Below the pieces are notes generated by a model, which was not told where the DNA came from, ran no database searches, and saw only the letters and a list, made by a program, of their open reading frames with translations. From an uncultured Ignavibacteriales bacterium (GTDB lineage Bacteria > Bacteroidota > Ignavibacteria > Ignavibacteriales > Ignavibacteriaceae), in NCBI GenBank assembly GCA_903929035.1, contig CAIYTF010000109.1:1-34186 (forward strand): a DNA stretch of 34,186 bases, in the 5' to 3' direction. The translations under genes were made by a program, and so were the position numbers. Position 1 is the first letter of the stretch. Each line of letters opens with the position of its first letter. Below, piece by piece: positions 1 through 9,379 of the stretch.

Positions 1-107
1 AGAAAAGTATCGTGGCCTTTTCAATATCAAAATTATATTCATTTTTATTCATAACACAATTGTAACTATATTTTATGAACTGTTATCACTTATTTTTAAT
101 TCATTCC

Positions 108-202
108 TAAGTCCTTGTAAAGAAATAATCTTTACAACTTTTAAATCAAACCTTCGCGTCTTCGCGTGAGAAATTGTTAATGTCATTTCTGAACGAACCC
201 TT
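108..202 (-). repeat. Dispersed palindromic repeat, copy 1
   Basis: This is one of five related intergenic elements in the window, read here on the minus strand. It has the shared core CTCACGCGAAGACGCGAAGG (complement at about 151-170), flanked by imperfect inverted arms containing AGAAAT and ATTTCT, and it ends in the shared TTTACAAGGACTTA. It lies 3' of metG. The remaining bases of 1-267 are AT-rich. Positions 236-270 are a degenerate TTAAT/ATTAAC simple repeat, and I see no gene there. Confidence 0.85.
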
Positions 203-267
203 AATCCGTGATTCAGTCAATTTTCTAATACTTTCATAATTAATCATTAATAACTAACCATTAACAA

Positions 268-2322
268 TTATTTAGCCGTTGTTCCGGGAGCAATAGATTG
301 GTCTATCTCTATGACGCTTACCTTACCTGCCGCGCTATCAACAGCGAGAATCATTCCTTGTGATTCAAGCCCCATCAACTTTGCCGGCTGCAGGTTGCCG
401 GCTATCAACACATTTTTACCGATTAGTTCGTCAGGGGAATAACTCTTGGCAATGCCCGCTATAATTTGACGGGTAGAATCGCCAAGTGAAACTTTCAGTT
501 GAAGCAGTTTATCGCTTTTGGGCACGGGTTTAGCTTCTAATATTTTCACAACAATTAGTTTAACTTTCTTAAACTCATCAAAAGTTAGCAAAGGCTCCGC
601 CGGCTTCGCGTGTTCTTCAACAGATTTGCCGACTCCATCAACTAATTTTTGAATTGTTTCATCTTCAATTTTTTGAAATAGTATTTCCGGTGCATTCAAT
701 TGATGACCTTCCTCTAAGTTAAATTTTCCGCAGCTATCCCAAGAAACCGGTTTAGCATTCAAGAGAGAGAATATTTTTTCGCTTGTAAAAGGGATAACAG
801 GACTAAAAATCTCTGCAAGTGCATATATTGTCTGCAGGCATATATTAAGAGTTGTCGCGCATTGGTCAGTGTTTGCTTTAACAGTTTTCCAAGGTTCTGA
901 ATCGTTAAAATATTTATTTGCAGTTCGGGCAAGATTCATCATTTCCAAAACTGAATCTTTGATTTTGTATCTTTCGATCAACTCTCCAACTTTGACAGGC
1001 ACTGCCTCAAGCAAATTTAGCATCTCCGAGTCTCGTTCTTGCAATTCATAAAGAGACGGGACTTTTCCTTCAAAGTGTTTGAAAACAAATGTCATTGTTC
1101 TATTGATAAAATTACCGAGAATATCAGCCAATTCATTATTGTTGCGTGCCTGAAATTCTTTCCAATAAAAATCGGTGTCCCGCAGTTCCGGCAGATTAGC
1201 TCCTAATGAATAGCGAAGTGAATCACTTGAAAACATACTGACAAAGTCAATGACATCAATACCCCAGTTCTTGCTCTTGGAAAATTTTTTGCCTTCAAAA
1301 TTGAGAAATTCGTTGGCAGGGACATTCTCGGGCAGAACGTATTTTTCTTTATTGCTGTCATTCCAAGCCATCAACATCGCGGGGAAAATAATACAATGAA
1401 AAACGACGTTATCTTTCCCGATAAATGCAATATATCTTGTATTTTCGTCCTGCCAATAGGATTTCCATAGATCGGGAGTTCCTCTTTCTTCAAACAATTT
1501 CTTCGCGGCAGAGATATAACCCAAGACTGCCTCAAACCAAACATAGATTGATTTTCCTTTGGCATCGGCTAACGGAACAGGCACGCCCCAATCCAAATCG
1601 CGGGTAACTGCCCTATCGGTTAATCCATCGTGGAACCAGCCTTTGCAATATTGCAGAACATTGTCTTTCCATCCGGTTTTTTCATTTTGTACGGCAATGT
1701 ATTCTTTAAGACGGTTTTCGTATTTATCTAACGGGAAGAACCAGTGGGTTGTTTCTTTCAAAATAGGTTTTTCACCTGAAATTTTACTGACAGGTGATTT
1801 TAATTCGGATGGTTCGTAAAGCGAACCGCAATTTTCACATTCATCACTTCGCGCGCTCTCATTCCCGCACTTTGGGCAGGTGCCTTCAACATACCTATCA
1901 GGGAGAAACATTTTTACTTTCTCATCATAAAATTGAAGAGATGATTTCGTCTTCAGCAGACCTTCTTTATGAAATTCGCTAAAAAAATCCTGTGCTGTTT
2001 TGTAGTGAACGGCATAGCTTGTTCTGGAATAAATATCAAAACTCATCCCAAATTTTTCAAATGCTGTTTTGTTTTCGCCGTGGTAGCGGTCAATAATAAC
2101 CCGCGGGGTTACTCCTTCTTTATCGGCAGAAATTGTTATTGGTGCCCCGTGTTCATCAGAACCGCAAACGAACAAAATATCCGTGCCTTTTAGCCTATGA
2201 TATCTGACAAATATGTCTGCCGGCAAATATGCGCCCGCGAGATGCCCTAAATGGATTTTCCCATTTGCATAAGGCAATGCCGCGGATACAAGTATTTTTT
2301 CTTTTTTCAACTCTTTTTCCAA
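268..2322 (-). CDS. metG: Methionyl-tRNA synthetase
   Basis: This class I aminoacyl-tRNA synthetase charges tRNA-Met with methionine in the cytoplasm. The HIGH-type signature HLGH is at residues 24-27. A four-cysteine zinc knuckle has Cys149, Cys152, Cys162 and Cys165. The KMSKS-type loop reads KFSKS near residue 345. The last 100 or so residues are a fused tRNA-binding (EMAP/Trbp-type OB-fold) domain, as in many dimeric bacterial MetRS. The 684 aa length is normal for this form. The start is unusual: the first in-frame initiator is TTG (2320-2322), with another TTG at 2308-2310 that would give the more typical N-terminus just before KKEKILVSAALPYANGK. The nearby ATG (2331-2333) is out of frame by one base. 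The gene is divergent from the heptad-repeat gene, with 59 bp between them. The identification is firm; the exact start is not. Confidence 0.97.
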   Translation of the reverse strand: MEKELKKEKILVSAALPYANGKIHLGHLAGAYLPADIFVRYHRLKGTDILFVCGSDEHGAPITISADKEGVTPRVIIDRYHGENKTAFEKFGMSFDIYSRTSYAVHYKTAQDFFSEFHKEGLLKTKSSLQFYDEKVKMFLPDRYVEGTCPKCGNESARSDECENCGSLYEPSELKSPVSKISGEKPILKETTHWFFPLDKYENRLKEYIAVQNEKTGWKDNVLQYCKGWFHDGLTDRAVTRDLDWGVPVPLADAKGKSIYVWFEAVLGYISAAKKLFEERGTPDLWKSYWQDENTRYIAFIGKDNVVFHCIIFPAMLMAWNDSNKEKYVLPENVPANEFLNFEGKKFSKSKNWGIDVIDFVSMFSSDSLRYSLGANLPELRDTDFYWKEFQARNNNELADILGNFINRTMTFVFKHFEGKVPSLYELQERDSEMLNLLEAVPVKVGELIERYKIKDSVLEMMNLARTANKYFNDSEPWKTVKANTDQCATTLNICLQTIYALAEIFSPVIPFTSEKIFSLLNAKPVSWDSCGKFNLEEGHQLNAPEILFQKIEDETIQKLVDGVGKSVEEHAKPAEPLLTFDEFKKVKLIVVKILEAKPVPKSDKLLQLKVSLGDSTRQIIAGIAKSYSPDELIGKNVLIAGNLQPAKLMGLESQGMILAVDSAAGKVSVIEIDQSIAPGTTAK

Positions 2323-2381
2323 GTCTTTTTCATAAATTTATATTTTGTATTTAAATATACAGAAATTAGAAGATTTATTAA

Positions 2382-3701
2382 TTGCATTTGGAGCTTATTC
2401 TGCGTTTCTACTTAAAACTATTTGTAATAACTATTTTATTTACTTCAGCACTTTATTCTCAAGTGGCAGTTGAGGATAAAATATCTGTTGCCGAGAATAA
2501 AGTATCGGAAGCTAAAAAGAAGTTATCCGTGACAGGGAACAAAGTATCCGAGTCTGAAAATAAAATATCGGAAACCGAGAACAAAATATCGGAAACTGAC
2601 AGCAAGATATTCGAGACCGAGAATAAAGTATCTGAGACTGAGAACAAAGTCTCCGAGACCGAGAACAAAGTCTCCGAGATTGAGAACGAAATATTTAAGA
2701 CTGAAAAGAAAATATCCGAGATTGAGAACAAGCTTTCCAAGACCAAGAGCAAACTTACCGAGGTTGAAAACAAACTATTAAAGACCAAGAGCAGACTATC
2801 TGAAATTGAGAATAAAATATCGAATACTGAAAACAGTATATTAAAGAGTGAAAATAAAATAGCGGAGATTGACAACAAAGTATTAGAGATTGAGAACGGA
2901 AAAACAAAGGAACTTATATATTTCCCTGCAGGGCTGCATTTTCTGCCGCTCCGCGCGAATATAGCGGAGGCTAAATTTGGCGTGTTTTATATGAGCGATA
3001 ATGCCAACTTGAAAGTTGATATTGGCAATGCAATGGATTTAATCAAAATCACGTTTCCGGATTCAGATGTAGTGAGCGCGGGTGTTGAATTTATGGCTTA
3101 TGCCAATGCAATCAGTTACAGCGGTTACAGGCTGCAGATAAGTGCTATTGACGGATTATTCGGGGGCAATATCACGTATTCTACAAATATTTTTGGAATC
3201 CGTTACTATGAGCGGTTTCGATATATGCACAACAGTGCTCACCAGGTTGACGGCTATTATAACGGTGCAGCCGGCACTTGGATAAATAACAGAGAACCAA
3301 TCCCCTTTACGCGCGACTATGCCGAATTAACAGGAGCTGCTGAAATGCAAATCGCGGACTATTTCGTACGTCCTTACGGTGCATTTTCTTACGCGGTTAG
3401 ACAAAGACCAAAAATATTTGAACGCTCTCAAGCATATATGGGAACAGAAATTCATACCGGAGAATCAAGCCTAAACCCGTCACTCCCTTTCACCTATTTC
3501 GGCGCGTTCCAAACTTCCGTATCAGGTATGCCGAAGTATCAATTTTCACTTCACATCCAGCTTGGAATAAAATTCGGTAAATGGGAATCCAAGGGAACAC
3601 TGTTCTATGTATCCTATTTTCAAGGGACAAATTACTTTAATGAATTTTACGATACACAGATTAACCGTTTTGGTTTAGGCTTTTTTGTTGATTTTCCTTG
3701 A
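2382..3701 (+). CDS. Secreted heptad-repeat protein with DUF1207-like C-terminal domain
   Basis: The 439-aa product starts with a hydrophobic signal segment (about residues 5-27, ending near LYSQ). Residues 32-171 are 20 uninterrupted seven-residue repeats of the type N-K-(I/V/L)-S-E-(T/I)-E, predicted to form a long parallel coiled coil. From about residue 175 the sequence changes to an aromatic- and glycine-rich domain starting FPAGLHFLPLRANIAEAKFG and ending GLGFFVDFP. The terminal Phe/aromatic pattern suggests an outer-membrane barrel. From memory the PLRANIAE-type opening resembles DUF1207 proteins, but this needs a profile search. No ATG is available, so translation probably starts at TTG 2382 or TTG 2388, preceded by a purine stretch AGAAG. 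It converges on hisS with 4 bp between the stop codons. Function is unknown; an envelope spacer or adhesin-like role is an inference. Confidence 0.75.
   Translation: MHLELILRFYLKLFVITILFTSALYSQVAVEDKISVAENKVSEAKKKLSVTGNKVSESENKISETENKISETDSKIFETENKVSETENKVSETENKVSEIENEIFKTEKKISEIENKLSKTKSKLTEVENKLLKTKSRLSEIENKISNTENSILKSENKIAEIDNKVLEIENGKTKELIYFPAGLHFLPLRANIAEAKFGVFYMSDNANLKVDIGNAMDLIKITFPDSDVVSAGVEFMAYANAISYSGYRLQISAIDGLFGGNITYSTNIFGIRYYERFRYMHNSAHQVDGYYNGAAGTWINNREPIPFTRDYAELTGAAEMQIADYFVRPYGAFSYAVRQRPKIFERSQAYMGTEIHTGESSLNPSLPFTYFGAFQTSVSGMPKYQFSLHIQLGIKFGKWESKGTLFYVSYFQGTNYFNEFYDTQINRFGLGFFVDFP
2475..2894 (+). repeat. Coding 21-bp tandem repeat (20 heptads)
   Basis: Twenty consecutive degenerate 21-bp units inside the 2382-3701 gene encode exact heptads with no insertions. 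The most homogeneous units are near 2625-2680, where GAGACCGAGAACAAAGTCTCC-like units recur almost unchanged. This suggests recent unit duplication in the middle and older, diverged units at both ends. The complementary strand is also open here as a by-product of the repeat. Confidence 0.9.
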
Positions 3702-3705
3702 GAAT

Positions 3706-5256
3706 TTAGCTCTTCAAAATATCCAAAACAGCAGAAATTAGCCCTGCAAGCGGCACTTGCTGCTGAGCCTTTGCTTTCCATTCATCTTTATTTTGAATAT
3801 CACCTGACATTCGCGTGCCAAGATTCAGGTTGCGGATAGTTACTACTCCCGCTTTCAGTTCATCTTCACCTAACAGAATCGCGATGGGTGACTTAATGCT
3901 GTCCGCATACGCGAGCTGCTTTTTCAAGCCCTTCTGCACTCCATAATAAACTTGTACCGGAATATTATTCGCGCGCAATTCCCTTGCTATTTTCTGGTAT
4001 TCAGTCATCAGGCTGTTGTCGAATACAGTAATGAGAACCGGACCGGAATATTCAATCTTGCTGATTTCGCTAAGCGTGAGAATTTCAGCAAGCCGATCAA
4101 CTCCTATTGAAGCACCTGTCGCGGGAACATCCACGCCCAGCAATCGTTTCACTAAACCGTCATATCTGCCCCCGCCGCAAATAGAGCCAACCCCGCGTTT
4201 ATTTCCCTTTGCATCGGTATATGAAAGCAGCGATTGAACTTCAAAAATCGGCCCTGTATAGTAAGCCATTCCCCTAACGAGCGAGGGATCGAATACGATT
4301 CCATCACTGCCGTAACCAAGTGAATTGAGCAATGAATCAATTTCCTGCAATTCTTTTAGTCCGGCGGCATAGATTTCATTGTTTGAAAATTCGTTTGACA
4401 GCAAATCAATCATCGCGCCGCGTGGCTGACTTATTCCGTTGATTGACAGAAATCCTATAAGTTTATCAATACTATTAATATCAAGATTTATTCCCTGTAT
4501 GAATGCTCCCGATGGGTCCTTACGGCCATTTGCAAGTTCAGCTTTTACGCCGTCAATACCAATCTTATCGAGTTTATCGATGATGCGTGTTACGGCAGCT
4601 TCTTTTTCTCCGGTGATATTAAGCTCGTGGAATAAGCCTGAAAGAATTTTTCTGTTATTTACCTTGATAACATACGAACTTTTGTCAAGCCCGATCGCGT
4701 TGAGAGCATCTGACAGGATCATACATATTTCAGCATCCGCGGCAATGTCGCTCGTGCCGACTGTATCGAAATCAATCTGCCGGAATTCTCTAAATCTGCC
4801 GGGGTCTAATTTAGCTTCAAAACGATAGACAGTTCCGTATTGATATCTGCGGAATAACGGCGGTTTGAAACTGCTGATTTGACCGCTGAAAGAACTGTTC
4901 CAAAGTTTTTCCGCGTAGTGGCGGGAGAGCGGCGCGGTAAGGTCATAACGCAATGAAAGAAAATGATTCTCCATAAGGAAATTGCCATCGGTATCGGCTA
5001 CGCGGTTCCCTTTTTCATCGAGTACAGGTTCCTGCTCGGGATTGCGAAAAGAATACACGCCCTCGGCAGCTGAATCGGCATCAGGCATATACTTACCAAG
5101 ACAATCGGCGTATTCTAACACGGGAGTATCCCACTGCTCGAATCCGTAATTTTTGTAAACTTGTCCGGCTTTTTCTATAATGTGCTGATGAAGCTGATTT
5201 TGCAGGGGGGTAATATCCCTGAAGCCTTTTATTTTCTGAGGAATGATGCCGCGCAT
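3706..5256 (-). CDS. hisS: Histidyl-tRNA synthetase
   Basis: This class II synthetase charges tRNA-His. Visible signatures are the motif 2 region RYQYGTVYRFE followed by GRFREFRQIDFDTVG, the histidine-specific motif RGMAYYTGPIFEV, and GGGRYDGLVKRLLG near the end of the catalytic core. A C-terminal anticodon-binding domain begins around residue 400. The motif 1-adjacent LRYDLTAPLSR and the 516 aa length (usual bacterial forms are about 420) place it in the longer, eukaryote-like branch that is also found in Bacteroidota and alphaproteobacteria. The ATG at 5254-5256 is followed by MRGIIPQKIKGFRD, the expected N-terminus. It converges on the 2382-3701 gene. Confidence 0.96.
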   Translation of the reverse strand: MRGIIPQKIKGFRDITPLQNQLHQHIIEKAGQVYKNYGFEQWDTPVLEYADCLGKYMPDADSAAEGVYSFRNPEQEPVLDEKGNRVADTDGNFLMENHFLSLRYDLTAPLSRHYAEKLWNSSFSGQISSFKPPLFRRYQYGTVYRFEAKLDPGRFREFRQIDFDTVGTSDIAADAEICMILSDALNAIGLDKSSYVIKVNNRKILSGLFHELNITGEKEAAVTRIIDKLDKIGIDGVKAELANGRKDPSGAFIQGINLDINSIDKLIGFLSINGISQPRGAMIDLLSNEFSNNEIYAAGLKELQEIDSLLNSLGYGSDGIVFDPSLVRGMAYYTGPIFEVQSLLSYTDAKGNKRGVGSICGGGRYDGLVKRLLGVDVPATGASIGVDRLAEILTLSEISKIEYSGPVLITVFDNSLMTEYQKIARELRANNIPVQVYYGVQKGLKKQLAYADSIKSPIAILLGEDELKAGVVTIRNLNLGTRMSGDIQNKDEWKAKAQQQVPLAGLISAVLDILKS

Positions 5257-5424
5257 AAACTATATAATCTTTTGTTAAAAATTGAAATAAATAATTATCT
5301 AAATATAAGTGATTTCAATGACGCGGGGGGTATGAAAAATTCGGTTATATATCGGATAGCGCGGGTGATTACTATTTGCCTATGAAATAAGAAGATATTT
5401 CGTCCAATATGGAACTTTTAGTGT

Positions 5425-5456
5425 TTTGACCATTTTTATTGATCAGTTTATTTTTG
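5425..5456 (+). promoter_or_regulatory. Bacteroidota-type promoter for the cation ATPase
   Basis: TTTG (5425-5428) is separated by 20 nt from TATTTTTG (5449-5456), matching the Bacteroidota housekeeping consensus TTTG-N19/20-TAnnTTTG. It would start transcription near 5463, giving a leader of about 65 nt before the ATG at 5528. The rest of 5257-5527 shows no gene. Confidence 0.5.
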
Positions 5457-5527
5457 TATTTTTCGTGTAGAGTTGTTTTTAAATTGAGAGCATATATACT
5501 TAACTTCATAACAATGCACGAAGAAAT

Positions 5528-8242
5528 ATGAACACTAAAACTATCGCTATAAAGCAAGAACATAAAGATTGGCATACCTTTTCTATTGAGAAAACGTATC
5601 AAGAACTAAATTCGAGCATAACTGGATTAAGTCAGGAAGAAGCACGAATCAGGTTAACTACCTATGGCCCAAACGAATTAGGCGGTGAACAAAAAGAATC
5701 TGCTATTCTGCTTCTGCTTGGACAGTTCAAGAGTATGCTTATAATCATTCTTCTGATTGCAGCTTGCATTTCGTATTATTCCGGAGATATACTTGAAGCT
5801 TTTGCAATTATTACAATTGTTCTTTTGGCAGGGGTTCTTGGATTTATACAGGAATTTCAGGCGGGGAAAGCTATCGAGTCGCTGAAAAAAATGGCATCTC
5901 CCCGCGCTCACGTTATACGCGATGATGAAGAATCAGAAATTAACTCAAGCGATTTAGTCCCCGGTGACATTATGCTTCTCAAGACGGGGGATAAAATTGC
6001 TGCCGATGCGCGAATCATTGAAGCACGCAACCTTAGAATAGAGGAATCTTCCCTTACAGGCGAATCAATAGCAGTTGAAAAAAATATTACAACCATCGAG
6101 AGCTCTTTAGCGGCACTTGGTGATCGTTTAAATCTCGTGTTTATGGGAACATCAATTTCGTATGGACGCGGTAAAGCGATAGTTGTTGCAACAGGTCACG
6201 CCTCTGAATTCGGCAAAATAGCCTATTTGCTGCAAAATACTGAAAACAGAAAAACCCCTCTTCAGAATAATCTAAATGAACTTGGTAAAAAATTAGGAGT
6301 ATTTTCGATAGTGCTGGCAATAGGGATGGCCTTAATTGGAGTTTGGCGCGGGCAGGAAATTGCAAAAATGTTTACCTGGGGTGTTGCTCTTGCTGTTGCT
6401 GTCATCCCCGAAGCTCTACCCGCGGTTGTAACTATCAGCCTCGCGCTGGGTGTCCGGCGTATGGTAAAGAGAAAAGCTCTTGTCCGTAAACTGACTGCTG
6501 TTGAAACCTTGGGTGCAACTAATATTATTTGTTCCGATAAGACGGGCACGCTTACTCAAGATGCAATGACAATAAGAAAAATATTTGCCGCGGGGAAAAC
6601 TATTGATGTAACCGGCGGTGGTTATAAACCTAAAGGGGAATTTCAAATAGAGGGCAAAACAATTAACCCGAATGATGAAACTACTATGATGGAACTTCTT
6701 CGATGTAGTGTTCTATGCAGCGATACTAAGCTGAAAATGATGGATAATGGAGATTGGGTTATTTTGGGCGACCCGACTGAAGGCGCATTCGTTGTGGCTG
6801 CAATCAAAGCAGGGCTTGATGATGAAAAATTAAGGTTAAATAACCCACGCGTTGATGAAATTCCATTCTCTTCTGAAACCAAACGTATGACTACCGTCCA
6901 TATTGTTAACGAGAAAACAGAAGTTTACAGTAAAGGAGCTGTTGAAGTTTTGCTGGGCAGCTGCGGCTATATTTTGGAAAACGGAATTGTGAGAGAAATT
7001 ACCGAAGCAGATATTGATACATTTACGCGCATCTCTTTAGAGTTTAGCGATAATGCTTTGCGCGTGATAGCAGTTACTAAGAAAGATTTTGATTCAAAAA
7101 AAGAAACTCTTGCCGATGCTGAAAAAGGAATGACTTTCATTGGTTTAGTCGGGATGTTTGACCCTCCCCGTCTTGAAGTTAAAACGGCAATAGACACTTG
7201 CTTCCAAGCAGGTATTCGCCCGATAATGATTACAGGCGATCATAAAGCCACCGCGGTCGCGATTGCACGCGAACTTGGAATATTAAAAAAAGAGAATGCT
7301 CTTTCCGGTGCAGAACTCGAAGTGATGAGCGAGAGGGAATTTCAAAACGCGATTCACGATACAGTTGTTTATGCAAGAATATCACCCGAGCATAAGCTGA
7401 AAATTGTTGAAGCACTTATGAACCAGGGGAACATTGTTGCTATGACCGGTGACGGCGTGAATGACGCTCCGTCTTTAAAGAAAGCCGATATTGGAGTTGC
7501 TATGGGAATAACCGGCACGGACGTAAGTAAAGAAGCCGCTGATATGATTCTCACCGATGATAACTTTGCCTCCATTGTCAGTGCTATTGAAGAGGGAAGA
7601 AGTATTTTTGAGAATATTCGTAAATATCTTCTCTTCCTTTTAAGCGGTAATATGGGAACTGTTTTTGCTCTCATTTTCACCTTGATGGCAACACTGCCAA
7701 TCCCGCTAAATGCAGTGCAAATTTTATTTATCAATTTTATTATGGATGGACTTATTGCCATTGCTCTTGGTGTTGAACCTCCTGAACCGGGCATAATGAA
7801 TCGCAAGCCAAGAAATGTAAGGGAAGGAATTCTTAACCGCGATACGTTAATTTATGTCGGATTTATCGGAGGTCTTATAGCATTTGTAACTGTTGGTGTT
7901 TACGTGTGGGGAATGTTCAGCATTAAAGGTCACGATGCAGAATCAAAAACAATGTTCTTTTATACTCTCATTTTCGCTCGGTTATTCAACGGGTTCAATT
8001 GCCGTTCACTTGACCAGTCAGTCTTTAAAATGAAGTTCTGGAGCAATAAATTACTTGTTGCAAGTGCATTAATATCCATTGTTTTTTCAGTTGCCTTGTT
8101 AAGCACTGCCACATTGCAAAAGGCTTTCGATGTTGTTCCGCTTTCATCAGTTGAGTGGACAGCACTGCTCATTTCGTCAATGTTCGTGCTTTTGGTGGTT
8201 GAACTATGGAAGATGCTTATGAGATCTCACACGAATTTGTAA
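5528..8242 (+). CDS. P2-type cation-transporting ATPase (Ca2+/Mn2+-like)
   Basis: This 904-aa inner-membrane P-type ATPase couples ATP hydrolysis to cation export. It has an N-terminal cation-ATPase domain (TYQELNSS to GPNEL), the actuator TGES (177-180), phosphorylation site Asp337 in DKTGTLT, hinge TGDGVNDAP (Asp642), and a ten-helix layout with four C-terminal membrane segments. Ion-site residues can be aligned with SERCA. Glu295 in M4 (PEALP) and Asn736/Asp740 in M6 (NFIMDGL) are kept, so site II looks intact. In M5 the motif reads GNMGT: Asn708 is kept but the SERCA Glu771 position is Thr711, so site I is probably missing, as in PMCA- and Pmr1-type pumps. The GVEPPEP after M6 resembles Pmr1. 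The ATG at 5528 is preceded by GAAG. It stands alone, with its own promoter. Ca2+ or Mn2+ specificity is inferred. Confidence 0.93.
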   Translation: MNTKTIAIKQEHKDWHTFSIEKTYQELNSSITGLSQEEARIRLTTYGPNELGGEQKESAILLLLGQFKSMLIIILLIAACISYYSGDILEAFAIITIVLLAGVLGFIQEFQAGKAIESLKKMASPRAHVIRDDEESEINSSDLVPGDIMLLKTGDKIAADARIIEARNLRIEESSLTGESIAVEKNITTIESSLAALGDRLNLVFMGTSISYGRGKAIVVATGHASEFGKIAYLLQNTENRKTPLQNNLNELGKKLGVFSIVLAIGMALIGVWRGQEIAKMFTWGVALAVAVIPEALPAVVTISLALGVRRMVKRKALVRKLTAVETLGATNIICSDKTGTLTQDAMTIRKIFAAGKTIDVTGGGYKPKGEFQIEGKTINPNDETTMMELLRCSVLCSDTKLKMMDNGDWVILGDPTEGAFVVAAIKAGLDDEKLRLNNPRVDEIPFSSETKRMTTVHIVNEKTEVYSKGAVEVLLGSCGYILENGIVREITEADIDTFTRISLEFSDNALRVIAVTKKDFDSKKETLADAEKGMTFIGLVGMFDPPRLEVKTAIDTCFQAGIRPIMITGDHKATAVAIARELGILKKENALSGAELEVMSEREFQNAIHDTVVYARISPEHKLKIVEALMNQGNIVAMTGDGVNDAPSLKKADIGVAMGITGTDVSKEAADMILTDDNFASIVSAIEEGRSIFENIRKYLLFLLSGNMGTVFALIFTLMATLPIPLNAVQILFINFIMDGLIAIALGVEPPEPGIMNRKPRNVREGILNRDTLIYVGFIGGLIAFVTVGVYVWGMFSIKGHDAESKTMFFYTLIFARLFNGFNCRSLDQSVFKMKFWSNKLLVASALISIVFSVALLSTATLQKAFDVVPLSSVEWTALLISSMFVLLVVELWKMLMRSHTNL

Positions 8243-8245
8243 ACC

Positions 8246-8351
8246 TGCTTAGGGCTTGTTACGAAATAACCTTATTACTTTCTCACGCGAAGACGCGAAG
8301 GGTTATTTGTTGGAGCATATGTAAAGGTTATTTCTTGATAAGCCATAAGCA
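8246..8351 (+). repeat. Dispersed palindromic repeat, copy 2 (best-preserved inverted arms)
   Basis: The left arm TGCTTAGGGCTTGTTACGAA (continuing to CCTT) and the complement of the right arm match at 24 of 28 positions, so this 106-bp copy could fold into a long hairpin. The loop carries the core CTCACGCGAAGACGCGAAGG, identical to copy 1. It begins 3 bp after the ATPase stop codon and lies between convergent genes. The remainder up to 8473 shows no recognisable gene. Confidence 0.88.
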
Positions 8352-8473
8352 GCTTTTCCTTGGAGGACCGAGAGACAGATTTCCGGAGAAGAGTGAAGCG
8401 GAAATCAAACAATTATATCTGGGGCGTTTAGAGAAATGTCACAACCGGAATTATTAAAGACAGTAAAAATGGC

Positions 8474-9327
8474 TTAATAGCTTATAACTACACGAAAACC
8501 AATATCGTACTCAGGGTAGTCCGGGTAGGCATTGCGTGTGTCGCGCATCTTCACACGACAGCCTCCCCTATAATTAAAGTACAACGTATAGCCGCGAACA
8601 ACACGAAAAAGACCGTGGCTTGGTCCTATCGGATTTGTCTGTGCGGTGCTACTGTAAGCCCCAAACCAATCCCAGCACCATTCATACACATTCCCGCTCA
8701 TATCGTATATGCCTAATTCGTTTGGTTTTTTCGTCCCTACAGGATGCGTTTTTCCTCCTGAATTACCGTGATGCCACGCAACTTCTTCTATATTATTACT
8801 TCCGCTGTATGTATAGCTATAACTCTGATTACCTCACCTTGCTGCATATTCCCACTCCGCTTCCGTTGGCAGTCTGTAGCCTTTCGCTGCAATATTTCGT
8901 ACAGGGTGATCTAACGATTCTATATCATCTGGCCATTTTGATGGGTCTGTTATTCCGTTTATACTATATAGGGGTCTTACTTTCTTTTATGCTCCGCTTA
9001 TTACAATAACTTAGGCAGTCATACCAACTTACATTCTCTACAGGTACATTATCGCCCACTTTCCGGAAACCGCTCGGGTTCCTGCCCATCACCGCTTTCC
9101 ACTGTCCCTGCGTTACTTCTGTCTACTAATATAATAACATAACTGCTTAGCGTTACTGAATGAGTAGGCGATGCATCATCTAACGAATCTGTACTGCCCA
9201 TAGTGAATGTTCCGCCTTCTACGAGAACAAAACCGTCAGGAACAGGCTTAGAATTTGCTCCATTAACATAACAGCCAAAAACCATAAGGATAAACATAAC
9301 ACTTTTAGAAAGAAGAACTTTTCTCAT
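8474..9327 (-). pseudogene. SUMF1/formylglycine-generating-enzyme-like protein, frameshifted
   Basis: Joining frames reconstructs a secreted protein of the FGE-sulfatase fold (PF03781). A signal peptide with a near-lipobox (VFGC) leads into PVPDGFVLVEGGTFTMGS. After frame changes near 9145 and 9120 come EVTQGQWKAVMGRNPSGF and VPVENVSWYDCLSYCNK. After a further change near 8965 come YRLPTEAEWEYAAR, GIYDMSGNVYEWCWDW and the terminal DIGFRVV. An in-frame TGA at 8834-8836 interrupts the last part, where GNQ follows AAR. With at least three frameshifts and one nonsense codon the gene is dead, unless the assembly is faulty. Only one of the two FGE active-site cysteine positions (GGCR) is seen near the C-terminus, so even the ancestor was probably not a sulfatase-activating enzyme. 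The intact family members in related bacteria are usually secreted and of unknown role. Confidence 0.88.
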
Positions 9328-9379
9328 ATAAACTAACTCCGAATATTTTTAATGGCAAACAATTATCAATCGAAAAATA

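Noticed and set aside
2459-2878. Long open frame on the minus strand opposite the heptad repeat.
   Set aside because: It is the mirror of a 21-bp coding repeat with no stop in that frame; composition is low-complexity and there is no start context.
8206-8457. An 83-codon frame running from the ATPase end through repeat copy 2.
   Set aside because: It crosses a non-coding palindromic repeat and matches no protein pattern.
8474-8600. The SUMF1-like C-terminus as a variable region of a diversity-generating retroelement.
   Set aside because: No reverse transcriptase gene or template repeat is visible in the window, and the gene is a pseudogene.
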